Origin: Pseudoflavitalea sp. G-6-1-2
GTDB taxonomy: Bacteria > Bacteroidota > Bacteroidia > Chitinophagales > Chitinophagaceae
Direction of reading: 5' to 3'
DNA: 64,000 nucleotides
Assembly: GCF_012927185.1 (NCBI RefSeq)
Contig: NZ_JABBGB010000001.1
Location: forward strand, 124,001-188,000
The translations under genes and the position numbers were made by a program. Below the pieces are notes generated by a model that worked only from the letters and a program-made list of their open reading frames with translations, was not told the origin of the DNA and did not search any database. Numbering within the stretch: the stretch's first letter is position 1; the number at the start of each line of letters is the position of its first letter. This document shows positions 17,146 through 28,200 of this stretch, one piece after another.

Positions 17146-18660
17146 CTAATTTTTTTCTTCTGCGGTTTGAGATTGTACAGCACTATCGTATTGCGGCATT
17201 TTGATCAGCAATGCCAGCACGGAATAAAAATATAAGACACTGGGATATTGGCCTATGGCAAGTTGTGAGATCTGCGCCACTATGAGCGTAAAGATGGAAA
17301 CAAAATGGCAGAGATGCAAGGTTTTCAATTCGGGATCGCGCAAACGATAATAACTTTTTATGCCCGTTCGCATGATCACATAATAAAAAATCAGCAACAG
17401 TGCCAATCCGATTGGGCCCTGTTCCATCATGGTTTGCATAAATCCGCTATCTGGTGGTATGGTGCTCATGAAATGCCCCGGATGATAGAACTGGCCCATG
17501 TTTCCGGATGAGTTCAATCCTCCGCCGATCGGGTGTTTGTATGCGTAAGGCTGCACAATCTTCCGGTTCATATCCCGTGCCATGGCAGAGGGATCTTTGG
17601 AACCTTCAAAAGTGGTACGCAGCCTGTTGATCACCATATTGTCGTAGATGGGAGCTACAAGCAATCCTATGATCATGAAAGCAAATACTCCGGAGAAGAT
17701 CAGGGTTTTCTTTTCGTAGAGATTGAGCACACAGTAGAAAACCATGCCGGCTACTATCATCATGGTGCCTGTTCTGGTACCTGTATAGCTCGATGCAAGG
17801 AAATGAATAATGGTGATCACATAATACAACACCCGCTCTTTCATGGCTTTTGTGCGCAATGCCAAAATCAGCATCATCACACAGGTAGATGAATAGAGAA
17901 TGCCGGCTGCAGCAGGATCACTCAGAAACCCGAATCGCCTGATGAATCCGAAGTTCACGAACAATTCAAATCGCTTCGGATCTGCCATCAGCCATACCTG
18001 CTCGTAATTCGAAAAACCAAACCATTGTTGCTTGCACGCATACAATGCATGGATGGTACTGAAGATGATCCAGAACCTTGTGAAATGAATGATGGTCTTT
18101 CGTGAATTAAGAAAGCAGTAGCTGATGTAGAAGAACGCCACAAAGCTCACCTGTTTTCTGAAGAAGTTGAACCAGCCGAAAACGCTTCGTCCCGAAGGGT
18201 TCACCAGCTGTATCACGTAATAGCCCACCAGCACCAGCATCCACACTGTGATGGCGGCACTCCAGAATTTTGTATCGATCTCTTTTCTTAACGATTGTTT
18301 GGTGAGTACACCCAGCATCGCAAGATAAGCGAGGTATTCAGGGATGAGTCCCGTTGGGATCATATTCGCAGAATTGCTCAGCCTGGCCGGCAACATCATG
18401 AATATCGAAGTAACATAAGCGGCATAAAATCCAAACAGGGGATAAACTATACAAAGTCCACAAAGCATGATCACACCTAATCCTCCCACTATGGCGATGC
18501 TCAGTTTGATATCCACCATCACCGTGATGTAACTCATCAGCAATGCCAGCAATCCCATGAGGGCAACGCCGATGGGTGTGGCCAGTTTTTTGGTCACCAG
18601 GTGATAACGCAGGGATTCCGTCAACGCTGCTTTTGTTCTATGGAGCAGATTCTTTTCCAT
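17146..18660 (-). CDS. O-antigen ligase/polymerase-like membrane protein (Wzy type)
   Basis: 504 residues with about 12 membrane segments and a large external loop between the last ones, the Wzy_C/WaaL plan. FRKQVSFVAFFYISYCFL precedes the middle loop, and ASSYTGTRTGTMMIVAGMVF carries the conserved RTG-type motif of this family; the loop contains HPIGGGLNSSGNMGQFYHPG. It would polymerise lipid-linked repeat units or ligate polymer to an acceptor in the periplasm. It is embedded in the EPS arm, five bases after the 35-residue membrane peptide and three before the TolC-like gene. Confidence 0.85.
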   Translation of the reverse strand: MEKNLLHRTKAALTESLRYHLVTKKLATPIGVALMGLLALLMSYITVMVDIKLSIAIVGGLGVIMLCGLCIVYPLFGFYAAYVTSIFMMLPARLSNSANMIPTGLIPEYLAYLAMLGVLTKQSLRKEIDTKFWSAAITVWMLVLVGYYVIQLVNPSGRSVFGWFNFFRKQVSFVAFFYISYCFLNSRKTIIHFTRFWIIFSTIHALYACKQQWFGFSNYEQVWLMADPKRFELFVNFGFIRRFGFLSDPAAAGILYSSTCVMMLILALRTKAMKERVLYYVITIIHFLASSYTGTRTGTMMIVAGMVFYCVLNLYEKKTLIFSGVFAFMIIGLLVAPIYDNMVINRLRTTFEGSKDPSAMARDMNRKIVQPYAYKHPIGGGLNSSGNMGQFYHPGHFMSTIPPDSGFMQTMMEQGPIGLALLLIFYYVIMRTGIKSYYRLRDPELKTLHLCHFVSIFTLIVAQISQLAIGQYPSVLYFYSVLALLIKMPQYDSAVQSQTAEEKN

Positions 18661-18665
18661 GTGAA

Positions 18666-18773
18666 TCAGAAGAACAGAAATTTAATGAACATGCCCAAAC
18701 AAAACACGATGGCAAATAAGGTACTGATCAGTTCGAACATTTTATATGATTGTTCCGGATTCTCGTTTTCCAT
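18666..18773 (-). CDS. 35-residue single-span membrane peptide in the EPS operon
   Basis: ATG at 18773, stop at 18666; 35 residues beginning MENENPEQSYKMFELI and ending IVFCLGMFIKFLFF. An acidic, polar N-terminus is followed by one 20-residue hydrophobic helix. The frame fills the 122-bp space between the acyltransferase (9 bp upstream) and the Wzy-type gene (5 bp downstream) exactly, with no other reading there, which favours a real gene. It could be an accessory subunit of the acyltransferase or polymerase. No family is recognised. Confidence 0.6.
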   Translation of the reverse strand: MENENPEQSYKMFELISTLFAIVFCLGMFIKFLFF

Positions 18774-18782
18774 GATCACTGT

Positions 18783-19928
18783 TTATTTTTCTTTTTGTAT
18801 TACGGCTTCACGGGCCATTACCGTTGCAGGAGCAGGTTTCGCAACGGAATCATCTTTCAGCGTGAAGATCCAGGTAAGTCCCAGTTTTCTGCAAACATTG
18901 AACATGATGATCGGAATGATCACTCCTGCAGGCCAGATGGTAAATTGCAGCAACGGTATATTCTCGATGTGCAACACACGAACCAGCAACACCCTTACTC
19001 CCGCCGTTACCATCAGATGCGCCACATAGATGTACAACGCATGATATCCAATTACACGAAGGAACCTCAGCACATTGAATCTTTGCAGCATGAACGATAA
19101 ATGGATCATGAACAACCCACCAATGATGGCCGAGAAGAAGAAGATATCCTGACGCTGATGCTGTACATAGAAATCCGTTTCTTCAGGATGCGCCAGATTC
19201 AATGTAGTGCAATACCACTCTACTGCTGCGAAGATGGGAAGAATGATCAGCGTGGTTTTGAAAGACGATAACCATTTATGATGTTTCTCATCCAGCACAA
19301 TATTGTGCAACGCATCTCCCACAGCGAAGAAGAGATAGTAAAAGCTTACTCCGCTTAAAAATCCGATATGCACATTTTTGATATGACAGTAACTCGCTAT
19401 TCCATACAGCACCAGTCCCAGCACCAGCTGATGCCTGCTGGTGAGTTTTGCGTACCAGCTCAGCAACGCATACAGCACACTCACAAAGAAAAGTGCATTG
19501 AGATACCAGAACTGTTCGAGTTTGCGGGGATCGAGTATGAGGTTGAGATAATCGAAAGGTTCGCGTTTTGCATTCACCATTCCTGCAAACAGCAGTTGCA
19601 GCGTGATCTGTATGCTTCCCCATAACAACAGAGGATACATCACCGTTCTGAATTTAGCGCTTACAAATTCACCAATTCCTTTTTTGTTGAGAGTGGTAGC
19701 CATAAATGCTCCCGCGATCATAAAGAACAATGGCATGCGAAAACCCATGGTGAATACATCCACGATACGAATGCCGGGGTAACTGTACGATCCTATTCCC
19801 ACATTGGCTATCCCTTCAAATGTATGCCTGTACACAGGCATCATGATGCAAATCCCTTTGGCATAGTCCATCCAGGGATTTCGGGAACGGCTCAGAATCT
19901 TGTCCGCATTAAATAAAGAGTTGATCAC
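18783..19928 (-). CDS. Acyltransferase 3 family protein
   Basis: 381 residues with about ten membrane segments. The start WMDYAKGICIMMPVYRHTFE has the family pattern of a conserved acidic/arginine-histidine first helix, followed by MGFRMPLFFMIAGAFMATTL. Such proteins O-acetylate or succinylate surface sugars. It lies 26 bp after the Wzc/GumC-like gene and directly before the small membrane peptide. It is not a close copy of the acyltransferase at 15211-16395, so two different positions or substrates of the repeat unit may be decorated. Confidence 0.9.
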   Translation of the reverse strand: MINSLFNADKILSRSRNPWMDYAKGICIMMPVYRHTFEGIANVGIGSYSYPGIRIVDVFTMGFRMPLFFMIAGAFMATTLNKKGIGEFVSAKFRTVMYPLLLWGSIQITLQLLFAGMVNAKREPFDYLNLILDPRKLEQFWYLNALFFVSVLYALLSWYAKLTSRHQLVLGLVLYGIASYCHIKNVHIGFLSGVSFYYLFFAVGDALHNIVLDEKHHKWLSSFKTTLIILPIFAAVEWYCTTLNLAHPEETDFYVQHQRQDIFFFSAIIGGLFMIHLSFMLQRFNVLRFLRVIGYHALYIYVAHLMVTAGVRVLLVRVLHIENIPLLQFTIWPAGVIIPIIMFNVCRKLGLTWIFTLKDDSVAKPAPATVMAREAVIQKEK

Positions 19929-19954
19929 AATAAGACAGGTTTATCGATTAACAA

Positions 19955-22165
19955 TTACAACTCCATGTTGTCTGGCTCTACATTGTTCAAAACCGTTCCT
20001 ATAAACTTTCCGTCGGTGCTCTTCAAATAATCTATGGAGTCTTTATCAGTTTGCTTCAGTACAGATTTTGCGTCAACCACAGCAATGATGGCATCGGCAT
20101 AACGCGCTAGTTCTTTACTGTCTGCATGTTCGTTGAGTGAAGATCCCTCGATCAGCACATAATCATATCGTTCTGCAACTCTGCTGATATTTTCGAGCAG
20201 GTTGTTGGGAGGCAGCGCTTCCGATGGTGTGAAGTTTCCTTCCACACATCCAATCACATCTGCATGTGGGATGGATGTTTTGTTGGTGATGCTGAGAAAC
20301 GCTTCCGGACCAGCTTTTTCGCCTGCACTGAAGGTGGTAAGTGCTGGCTTCGCCTCGAACATGCGGGTCAACGAATTATTGCTGAAGTTGGCATCGACTA
20401 TCAGCACTTTTTTACGTGTGAGGCTGAGGCTATGCGCCAGCGCTTCTATCACAGTTGTTTTGCCTTCATTTGGTTTGGTACTGGTGATCAGTATCACTTT
20501 CCTTCCACTCTTCTCCAGTTCGTAACGGAGCTTGCGGAGGTTCTCTACAAAAAGATTATCCTCATCTTTACGAACAGGCTCTCCTTCGAGTTGCAGATGC
20601 TCTTTCAGTTCTTTCTTCTTCAGATCGATGCGGTTCAGAGAGCTGAGCAATTTCAGTCTGGTGATACGATGAAAGATAGAGGGCGTTTTGTATGAGCTGT
20701 CCAGAAACTCCAGTCCGAGTATGATGATGGCACTCAGAAAGAACACCAGAATGCCGCTCATACCCATGATGATGGTGCGCTTTGCAGGCTCAGGTTTGAA
20801 AGCAGGTTGCCCTACCATTGTTTGCTTGAAGTTGTTCTCAGGATTCACGTCGAGATCGAGTGATGCCTGCAAACTTTTTTTCAATGCTTCATATTCCTGT
20901 GATGCGATACGGAGTTCTTCTTCTTTCGATTTCAGAATTACTTCTTCTCCACCACCGGAGGAGGTGAGGGCTTCGTATTTATCTTTTTGCTCGCGATAGA
21001 GTTTTACGTTCTGCTCTGCTGCAAGTATTTGTTCCTGCAACTCAATTTTTCTGTTGATGAGCTTCGCCTGATTGTCTGCAGATTTCTCGGCTTTGCGTTC
21101 TTTGTCGCCCGATGAAACAGGCGCCGCAGCCTGCATCTTGCGCACGTTGGCATCTATCTTGTCCTGAATATTCTTCATCTCATCTTCAGACTTGCCGGCT
21201 TTCTGCAGGTCCAGATTTTCGTTCTCTCTTTTCAGGCGCAGGTATTCTGCGTTGTTCCCTGTTGAAGTGGTAGTTCCACCAGCTCCCGACATCGAAGAAC
21301 GGAGCTGCGTTTCTGTAGCAGTCAACTCACCGCGAAGATTGTTGAGGTTGGCCATTTCGCGTTGGTAATTCGAAGTCATTTCCTGCACCACTCCCATCGC
21401 AGCAGAAGCACGGTCGGCAACATTGGGTGTACCTATTTTAGCACGGAAATCGCGAAGCTTTCCTGTAAGTTCATCTACTTCTCTCTTCTTGGAATTGGTA
21501 AAGCTATCGAGCTTGGCAGTTGATTCAACTGCACGGGCTCCGTAAATATTGTTGAAGAAACGGATGAACTGCTCCCCGATCGTATTCACCACGTATGCGC
21601 TCAGCAAAGGATTTTCCGATGCATAGCTGATGTTGATGAAGTCGGTTCTTTCTACGCGCGTGAAAGCAATTTTATCGCTCAGCGCTTTATCGTTGTAACC
21701 ATAGAGCAGAATGAGATCATACACTTTTTTCTCTTCCGGATCGTAAGGAGAAATGAGACTCATGCTGGAGATCTTATCCCGCAGAATGGACTTTGCAGCT
21801 TCGAGATTGGCCACTTTGTAAACTTCCTGTCCGCGCTGATCGGAAGTGAGTACGCGGAAGGGATGTGAATCGTCCAGATCGTGCAACAGCAGTTTGTAGC
21901 TGAGCATGCCCATTACTTTGGGCGATCTGAAAGTTTCGATCACGTTATTGAACCGAAGATCGATCTCATAGATGTTGAGCCCTGCTTCTTCTTTGATGCG
22001 CACTTTCTGCTCCATGGTAAACCCGGTGGAATACTGGGAGAAAGAGAGATAAGATTTCTTTTGTGTAAGCGTGAAGCCAAACCCTGCAAGTAACCCGATC
22101 AACGTGCACAAAGCGATGATCCACTTTTTGCGCAACAGGGAATGCCATAAATACATCAGATCCAT
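19955..22165 (-). CDS. Wzc/GumC-like chain-length and tyrosine-kinase-like protein
   Basis: 736 residues. A Wzz-type N-terminus (MYLWHSLLRKKWIIALCTLI, membrane segment 1 at about 14-32), a long coiled-coil periplasmic region, a proline-rich stretch (AFKPEPAKRT) and membrane segment 2 (about 485-505) lead to a cytoplasmic P-loop domain. Walker A is ITSTKPNEGKTT, Walker A' is LIVDANFSNN and the Walker B region is YDYVLIEGSSL, with Glu where BY-kinases have Asp. The C-terminus (NNVEPDNMEL) has no tyrosine cluster. It controls EPS chain length and assembly; autokinase activity is doubtful. First gene of the leftward EPS arm. Confidence 0.88.
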   Translation of the reverse strand: MDLMYLWHSLLRKKWIIALCTLIGLLAGFGFTLTQKKSYLSFSQYSTGFTMEQKVRIKEEAGLNIYEIDLRFNNVIETFRSPKVMGMLSYKLLLHDLDDSHPFRVLTSDQRGQEVYKVANLEAAKSILRDKISSMSLISPYDPEEKKVYDLILLYGYNDKALSDKIAFTRVERTDFINISYASENPLLSAYVVNTIGEQFIRFFNNIYGARAVESTAKLDSFTNSKKREVDELTGKLRDFRAKIGTPNVADRASAAMGVVQEMTSNYQREMANLNNLRGELTATETQLRSSMSGAGGTTTSTGNNAEYLRLKRENENLDLQKAGKSEDEMKNIQDKIDANVRKMQAAAPVSSGDKERKAEKSADNQAKLINRKIELQEQILAAEQNVKLYREQKDKYEALTSSGGGEEVILKSKEEELRIASQEYEALKKSLQASLDLDVNPENNFKQTMVGQPAFKPEPAKRTIIMGMSGILVFFLSAIIILGLEFLDSSYKTPSIFHRITRLKLLSSLNRIDLKKKELKEHLQLEGEPVRKDEDNLFVENLRKLRYELEKSGRKVILITSTKPNEGKTTVIEALAHSLSLTRKKVLIVDANFSNNSLTRMFEAKPALTTFSAGEKAGPEAFLSITNKTSIPHADVIGCVEGNFTPSEALPPNNLLENISRVAERYDYVLIEGSSLNEHADSKELARYADAIIAVVDAKSVLKQTDKDSIDYLKSTDGKFIGTVLNNVEPDNMEL

Positions 22166-22216
22166 TGAATATCCATTTTGTGTTTCAGAGAAATAGGTCC
22201 GCTGTTAATGAACAAA

Positions 22217-22256
22217 GAAGAACAAGGCACAACTGCGGGTTGATGCCTTGTTCTTC
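22217..22256 (-). terminator. Terminator after the 2404-residue protein gene
   Basis: A 12-bp perfect stem: GAAGAACAAGGC at 22217-22228 pairs with GCCTTGTTCTTC at 22245-22256, and a weak T-run follows on the minus strand. It separates the giant gene from the EPS arm. Confidence 0.65.
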
Positions 22257-22268
22257 CGGGAACAATTG

Positions 22269-25200
22269 CTATTTCGCTTCAGCTCTCAGCATCTTCGCAG
22301 CCGATACCGGTTTACCATTCACCACGAGGGTTACCATGTAAATGCCGGTTCCGAGTCCTTCGCCAATGTTGAGGCGAAGTGTGTTGATGCCTGCTGGCAA
22401 TTGTCCGTAAGCACGTTTGTATATCAGTCTTCCGCTGAGATCATAAATATCTATTCTTACCTGATCGGCGGTTGACTTGTTATAGAAATCAAGACTAATG
22501 TTATCGTTGAACGGATTCGGATAAGCCTTGATATTTATTTTTCCTGTTGCAAGCGCTTCGTTCTCCAGCTTCTTCTGATCGTTGTTCACTGCCACTTCTT
22601 TTGCAGGCACTTCATTGCTGTTACCCGGCATGTCGAAGTTTGGAACTGTGCCGCCGCTTGCATCATCATAGGTTCCGATGATGAGACCTGAGTTGAAGCC
22701 CCATGCTGCGTCTGCTGTTGTGGAGAAGTCGATGTTCACTTCGCCATTTGCATCCGGCACCACATCACCGATGTACACAATCTTGGTTCTGTTTTCCCAT
22801 GAGTTGAGGTACACGGTTCTTCCGTTGATGGTATAAGTGGCTGTATAATCATTACGATCCCATCCTGCATCGCCAATACTTCCGATGAATCCGAAGCGGT
22901 AACGCTTGTTCTGATTGAGTCCGCTCACCTTCACAGTTGAGACCTGAGTTTTATCGAGCCAGAAACAACTTTGCAGTACCGCATCCGGCACTATGCCCGA
23001 GTTGTTGCCTGTTACAACACCTGCTACGTTCTCACCGTTGAATGGTGTTACAATCGAGAGGGTGAGTCCGCTTGGCTGTCCGGCATAGTTTTTCAGATTG
23101 GTGAAGTCCTGCACAAATGCCGGATTCTCGCTGGCATTGTTCCACGGGAACGCTGCATCCGGTGTAGAGAAGTTGAAGTTGAAGTACACCAGCGATTGCG
23201 GTGTAATGGTCTTCATGCGATTACTGAAATCAGTAAAGGCCGATCCAACTTTTGCTCTTACACGGAACCAGTATTTGGTATTAGGATTCAATCCTGTTAC
23301 CAGTCTGCTGGTAGTGTTTGCTGCCAGTGCAGTGGATGTCGGAGAACTGAACAGAGAATCTGAGGCACGTTGCAATTCAAATCCATCCACGGAATTTTCA
23401 TTGTTCAATCTGTCGGACCAGGTTACAAGCACCGATGTGCGGTCTACCGGTTCTACATACAGATTAACAGGGCCCATCGGAGCAATTGCAGGTGCGTACT
23501 CTTCGATCTGAACCGCGTTCAGCACAATGTATACAGCACCTGAGGCTTTGGTGAGCGATACAGTGATCTCGCCCGATGCATTTGGTGTAAGCCCATTGAG
23601 GTTGGCTGTGAGATTGGTATTGTTCCTTGCCTGCAGAGTGTCTTTAACAGCACCGGCAGTGAAGATCTCAGTACCATCGGTTCCTTCGTTCTGGCTTCCT
23701 ACGAAGATGAGATTGTATCGTTTGGTTTGATCCAGTCCGGAGAATTTGATATTGTGCGGAGCATTGCCATCGTCGATGATACCGCTGCTCAATACCACAT
23801 CAGGATAAACGCCGGAGTTGTTTCCGGTTTGATGTCCCATTCTGGTTACACTACCCCATCCTTCAACCAGCTGAATGGCGATGTTGGACGGAACATTGTT
23901 TTCATCGCGCAGATTGGTTCTGTTCATTCCTGCGTTTCCATATCCAAGCATATTGGTCCATGGAGCCGGAGCTTCTGCACCTACACCTGTATTGATGTAG
24001 AACGATCTTGTATTCTTGTCGGCCACACCGATATTCACTACCTGTGTATTCACTCCACCCTTATCGTCTTCTGCTTTGATGGTGATTGTTCTGAATCCGA
24101 TATTGTCTGCTGTTGGAGACACTACCAGTCTGTAGTTGTTTCCACCCATTGGCAGCAGGCTCACAAATCCGGGTTTGTTCTGTACAGTTACAGTAACTAC
24201 GTCCCCTGCATTATCGGTTACTGTGAAGTCTTCATTCACTGTGGCATCTGTTTTCACGAAGATGTTATCCAGTGATGCAATCACAGGTTTGTTATTGGCT
24301 GTTGCAATATGAACTGTGTCGCTGGTTGCACCATCGCCATACTTGTTGTTGCCTACAACAAAATAGTAGTAGTTGGCATATGGCTGCGTGGTGTTGTCTG
24401 AATAGTCCACTGCATCTGCATTCTGTGCACCTGGGTTCAGCAATGTATACGGACCGGCTTTTACAGAGGCACGATATACTTTGTAAGACGTTTCGTTGTA
24501 GGCCTTGTCTTCCCATGTGAGTTTCACACCGGTGTTAGGAATATCCTGCGTTTGCAGATTGAGCGGTTTCACTGGCGTTGAACCATCATCAAATCCGGTT
24601 TCAATCACCAGCGCATTCAGGTAGCCGCCGATATTCGGATTAGGATCACCGATCATATCAATGAACACATCACCACCGGCGCTCGGTTGCACCTGATAGA
24701 TAGTATCGGTTCCACTGATGTTATTGTAGAAGTTGATCTCAGCAGCTTTGCTTCCGATCTTGTAAGTGGTAACGGTAGCAGCACCAAATCCGCAATACGG
24801 ACAAGTGTTGCTTGCGTAGAATACGAAGTTGTATTTGCGTGCCGGATCGAGGCCACGAACGCGAAGCTTCAGTGTATCGTCGCTGGTAGCGCCACCCCAT
24901 CCGAGATAATCTTTCAGTACGTTGTTGGGGAAGATGCCACCATCGTTGGGCACCTGTGCACCGTCGCCACCATTTCTGTTATTGGCGTTGTTATTGAGAC
25001 GCTGGATACCAACAGTGGTTACCTGGTTCTTGATGTTGCGGAGACCGCCTACATTAAAGAGACCGGTTTTTACATCGATATCATTCCAGAGTGCAACATA
25101 TCCGGTGTAGTTGAACATATTGATCTGAACTTTATCGTTCGGATCCACTTCAGCCACATTCAGCACAAAGTCTTTCTGCGACCATGCTCCATATTCATCA

Positions 25201-28200
25201 TCTGCAATTACAGACAATGTGTAAGTACCCGAATGATTGTAGCTCGGAGCCAGCGTAATTGAACCGCGGCCATTGCCACTGTCTACCAGCGTAGCAAATG
25301 AAGGCAGACTGGCCACGCGCCATGTGATGCCGGAGTTGCCATCTTCGTCTGTAGCAGAGATTGGAATAACTACAGGAGTGGCACCCTCATTCATATTCAC
25401 ATCGCTGATGTTATTGATCACCGGAACAGCGTTGTTGTTCACCAGCATGGAGAAGTAAGTGGTATCGAAACCATTGAATCCGTCGGACACTACCACTTTA
25501 ATATTGTACACACCCATGTCCATGATGGATGGAGTGAACGTAAGATTTGCAATACCATTGCTCACATTGGTGATGCTTGCAAAGTATGGCGAAGGAATGA
25601 TATTGAATGTAAGCGGATCACCATCCACATCGGTAGCTTTCAGCTGAACGGAGTAAGACGTACCGTAGGTCATGGAGAAATCGTCTACCGTTTCGATCAC
25701 CGGAACAGAGTTCAGTGTAGCAGCGTTTGCAGTATTGCTGTAACCACTGGGTGAAACCTGGCCTTTTGCAAGTACCTTATAATAATAGGTAACATTTGCA
25801 AAGAGCGCACTATCGGTATAAGTTTTAGTAGCACCTGCACCGCCGTCTACAGTAGCCACCAGACGGAAGCTGGTAGTATTGCCGAGTGAGCGGTAGACTT
25901 CAAATCCGGTTTCGTCGGAACTGTTATCGTTCCAGGTGAGTTTTACATTGTTGGTGCCCAGCAACGTGGCTGCCAATGAAGATGGAGCAGCTGGTTGTGA
26001 TGGGGCCACCAATGTTGTATCCCATGATGGTTGATAAGTAGCCAGTCGCAGTGCATTGATCTCACTTGCGGTCATCGCTGAATTAACAACGAAGACATTG
26101 TCCATCAATCCCGCAAAATAATCATTGGCTGTGCTCGCCTCACCAAATGAGTTATCATTAGCAGAACCACCAGAGTAGCCCAATCTCGATGCATTGGATG
26201 CTGCAATTGGTTTGCTGGTGAAAGTATTTGTGATCGACTGCACTTCCACACCATTCACAAATAATTTGGTGGCATTCTGAGTATAGGTAACAGCCACATG
26301 GTTCCAGGTGTTCAGCGCTGTGAATCCGGGAATCGAAGCAAATGTAAGTGTGGTAGAAGATTGCTTGCTGTTATTAGTTGCATAACTGTACTGGAAGCCG
26401 TTTCCATTGAAACGAAGTGCAAGACCGTTGTTGATGTTGCCGAAATCGAAGATCATGCGCTTGTTGAAGCTGGCGGCCGTTGGCTTTATCCACATGGCAA
26501 CAGTGCGTGCATCATAGGCGCCTTCACTTGGGAATGCACCGGTTTCGCTGCTGTTTACCTGTGCGTAAGCATTGGTGCCGTTGAAAGAGAGTGCATGCGT
26601 TCCTTCTTTCACATCAGCATTGTTGAAACTGGTATTGGTGAAACCCAATGTGCGGGAGTTGCCACCGCTTGCATTGCTGCCATCGTTGTTCAGCTTCCAG
26701 TTGGCTTCGGTATAATTTGCTGTGAAAGCAGATTCACCATAAGGGCTGATAGCTCTTACCTTATAATAATATTTCGTTTCAGCGCTGAGTCCGGAATCGA
26801 GATAGCTGCTGCCTGCAAGAGTTGCAACTGGCAGATAAGGTCCGGTTACCGCTGTTGAGCGAACCAGTTCAAATCCGGTCTCGTTGTTGCTGTTATCGTT
26901 CCAGCTGAGCTGAATTCTATTGTATCCTGTTCCGGTTGCCACCAGGTTAGATGGTGCAGTCGGAGCTGTACCTCCGGTGATAGTCGGAGAACGGAAGAGC
27001 GAAGCAAGTGGAACATTCACTTCTGAAGTAGAAGGTCTCTTCCAGGTCAGCTGCACAGTTTCATTGCTTCCGGCATTGTGATAGAATGCAACCGCAATCG
27101 GGTGTACACCTACAGACAGGTATACTGTTCCTGTTTTAGAAACGGTGCTGTTGCGGCTTCCATCGTTATTGATCTTTTCAGGTGTTCCGTATGGACTGCC
27201 GATATACAAGTTAGCACCATCATTTGCAGAAAGCTTGAATGTATAATTGTCGGCAACCGTAATATTGATGTAACCTTCCCAAAGAATACCATAATCTACA
27301 GTGCGGCTTCCTTTGATGGTTGTAAAATCGAACGCAGTAGTGCCGCTGGTAGTGGAACCTGTTTTTACCGGAGTAAGTACATTGAAGTTCGGCAGTGAAA
27401 TCCAGCCGGTTCCTTCGTAATATTTCCAGTTGATACCAGTAGCAGAGAAGGTAGTGGAAGTAGTTACCTGATTGCTCGGAGATGATGCATTGCCTGCAGC
27501 ATCTACCGCCTTTACGTAAATGGTGTAGTTGGTATTCTCGTTGAGATTCGAAATATTGAAAGACGTCTCTTTGGTAGTGTAAGTTTTGGATCCGTTGATA
27601 TAGATCTCATATTTCACTACACCTACGTTATCGGTTGAAGCATTCCATTTCAGATAAGCGTAGTTCGAAGCCATTCCCGAAACGGTGAATGAAGATGGTG
27701 CAGTTGGCGCAGTTAGATCCACTTCTGTTTTCACGCCCGTTTCATTTGAATTAGGCGCTGCGCCGAAGGCGCTTACTGCACGAACGATATAATAATAACT
27801 GGTGTTGGAAGTTAATCCCTGATCGAGATACGACAATACATCCGGACCCGTGATAGTCAGCAACCGATAAGGTCCGCCGGAAGTTGTACTTCTGTAGATC
27901 TCATAGCCGGTTTCGTTTTGTCCGGCATTGGGGTTCTCACTCCAGTCGAGTTGAATGCTGGTGAGTGACGCAGCGATACCTGTAAGATTTTTTGCTGCAT
28001 CGGGTTTGGGACTTCCGCTTGCAGGAACAACTTTGAATACCGGCGAAGGCAATGATCCGCATCCGCGATCCTCTACCACTTTAGCTGTATAATTTCCAAC
28101 AGGTACAGTAATAGTACGGCTGGTGCCGATCAGTTGATTGCTGCTATTGAACCAGTTGTAACCGAAGAAACCTTCAGGTTGTTTCAGCTGAACGGTAGTG

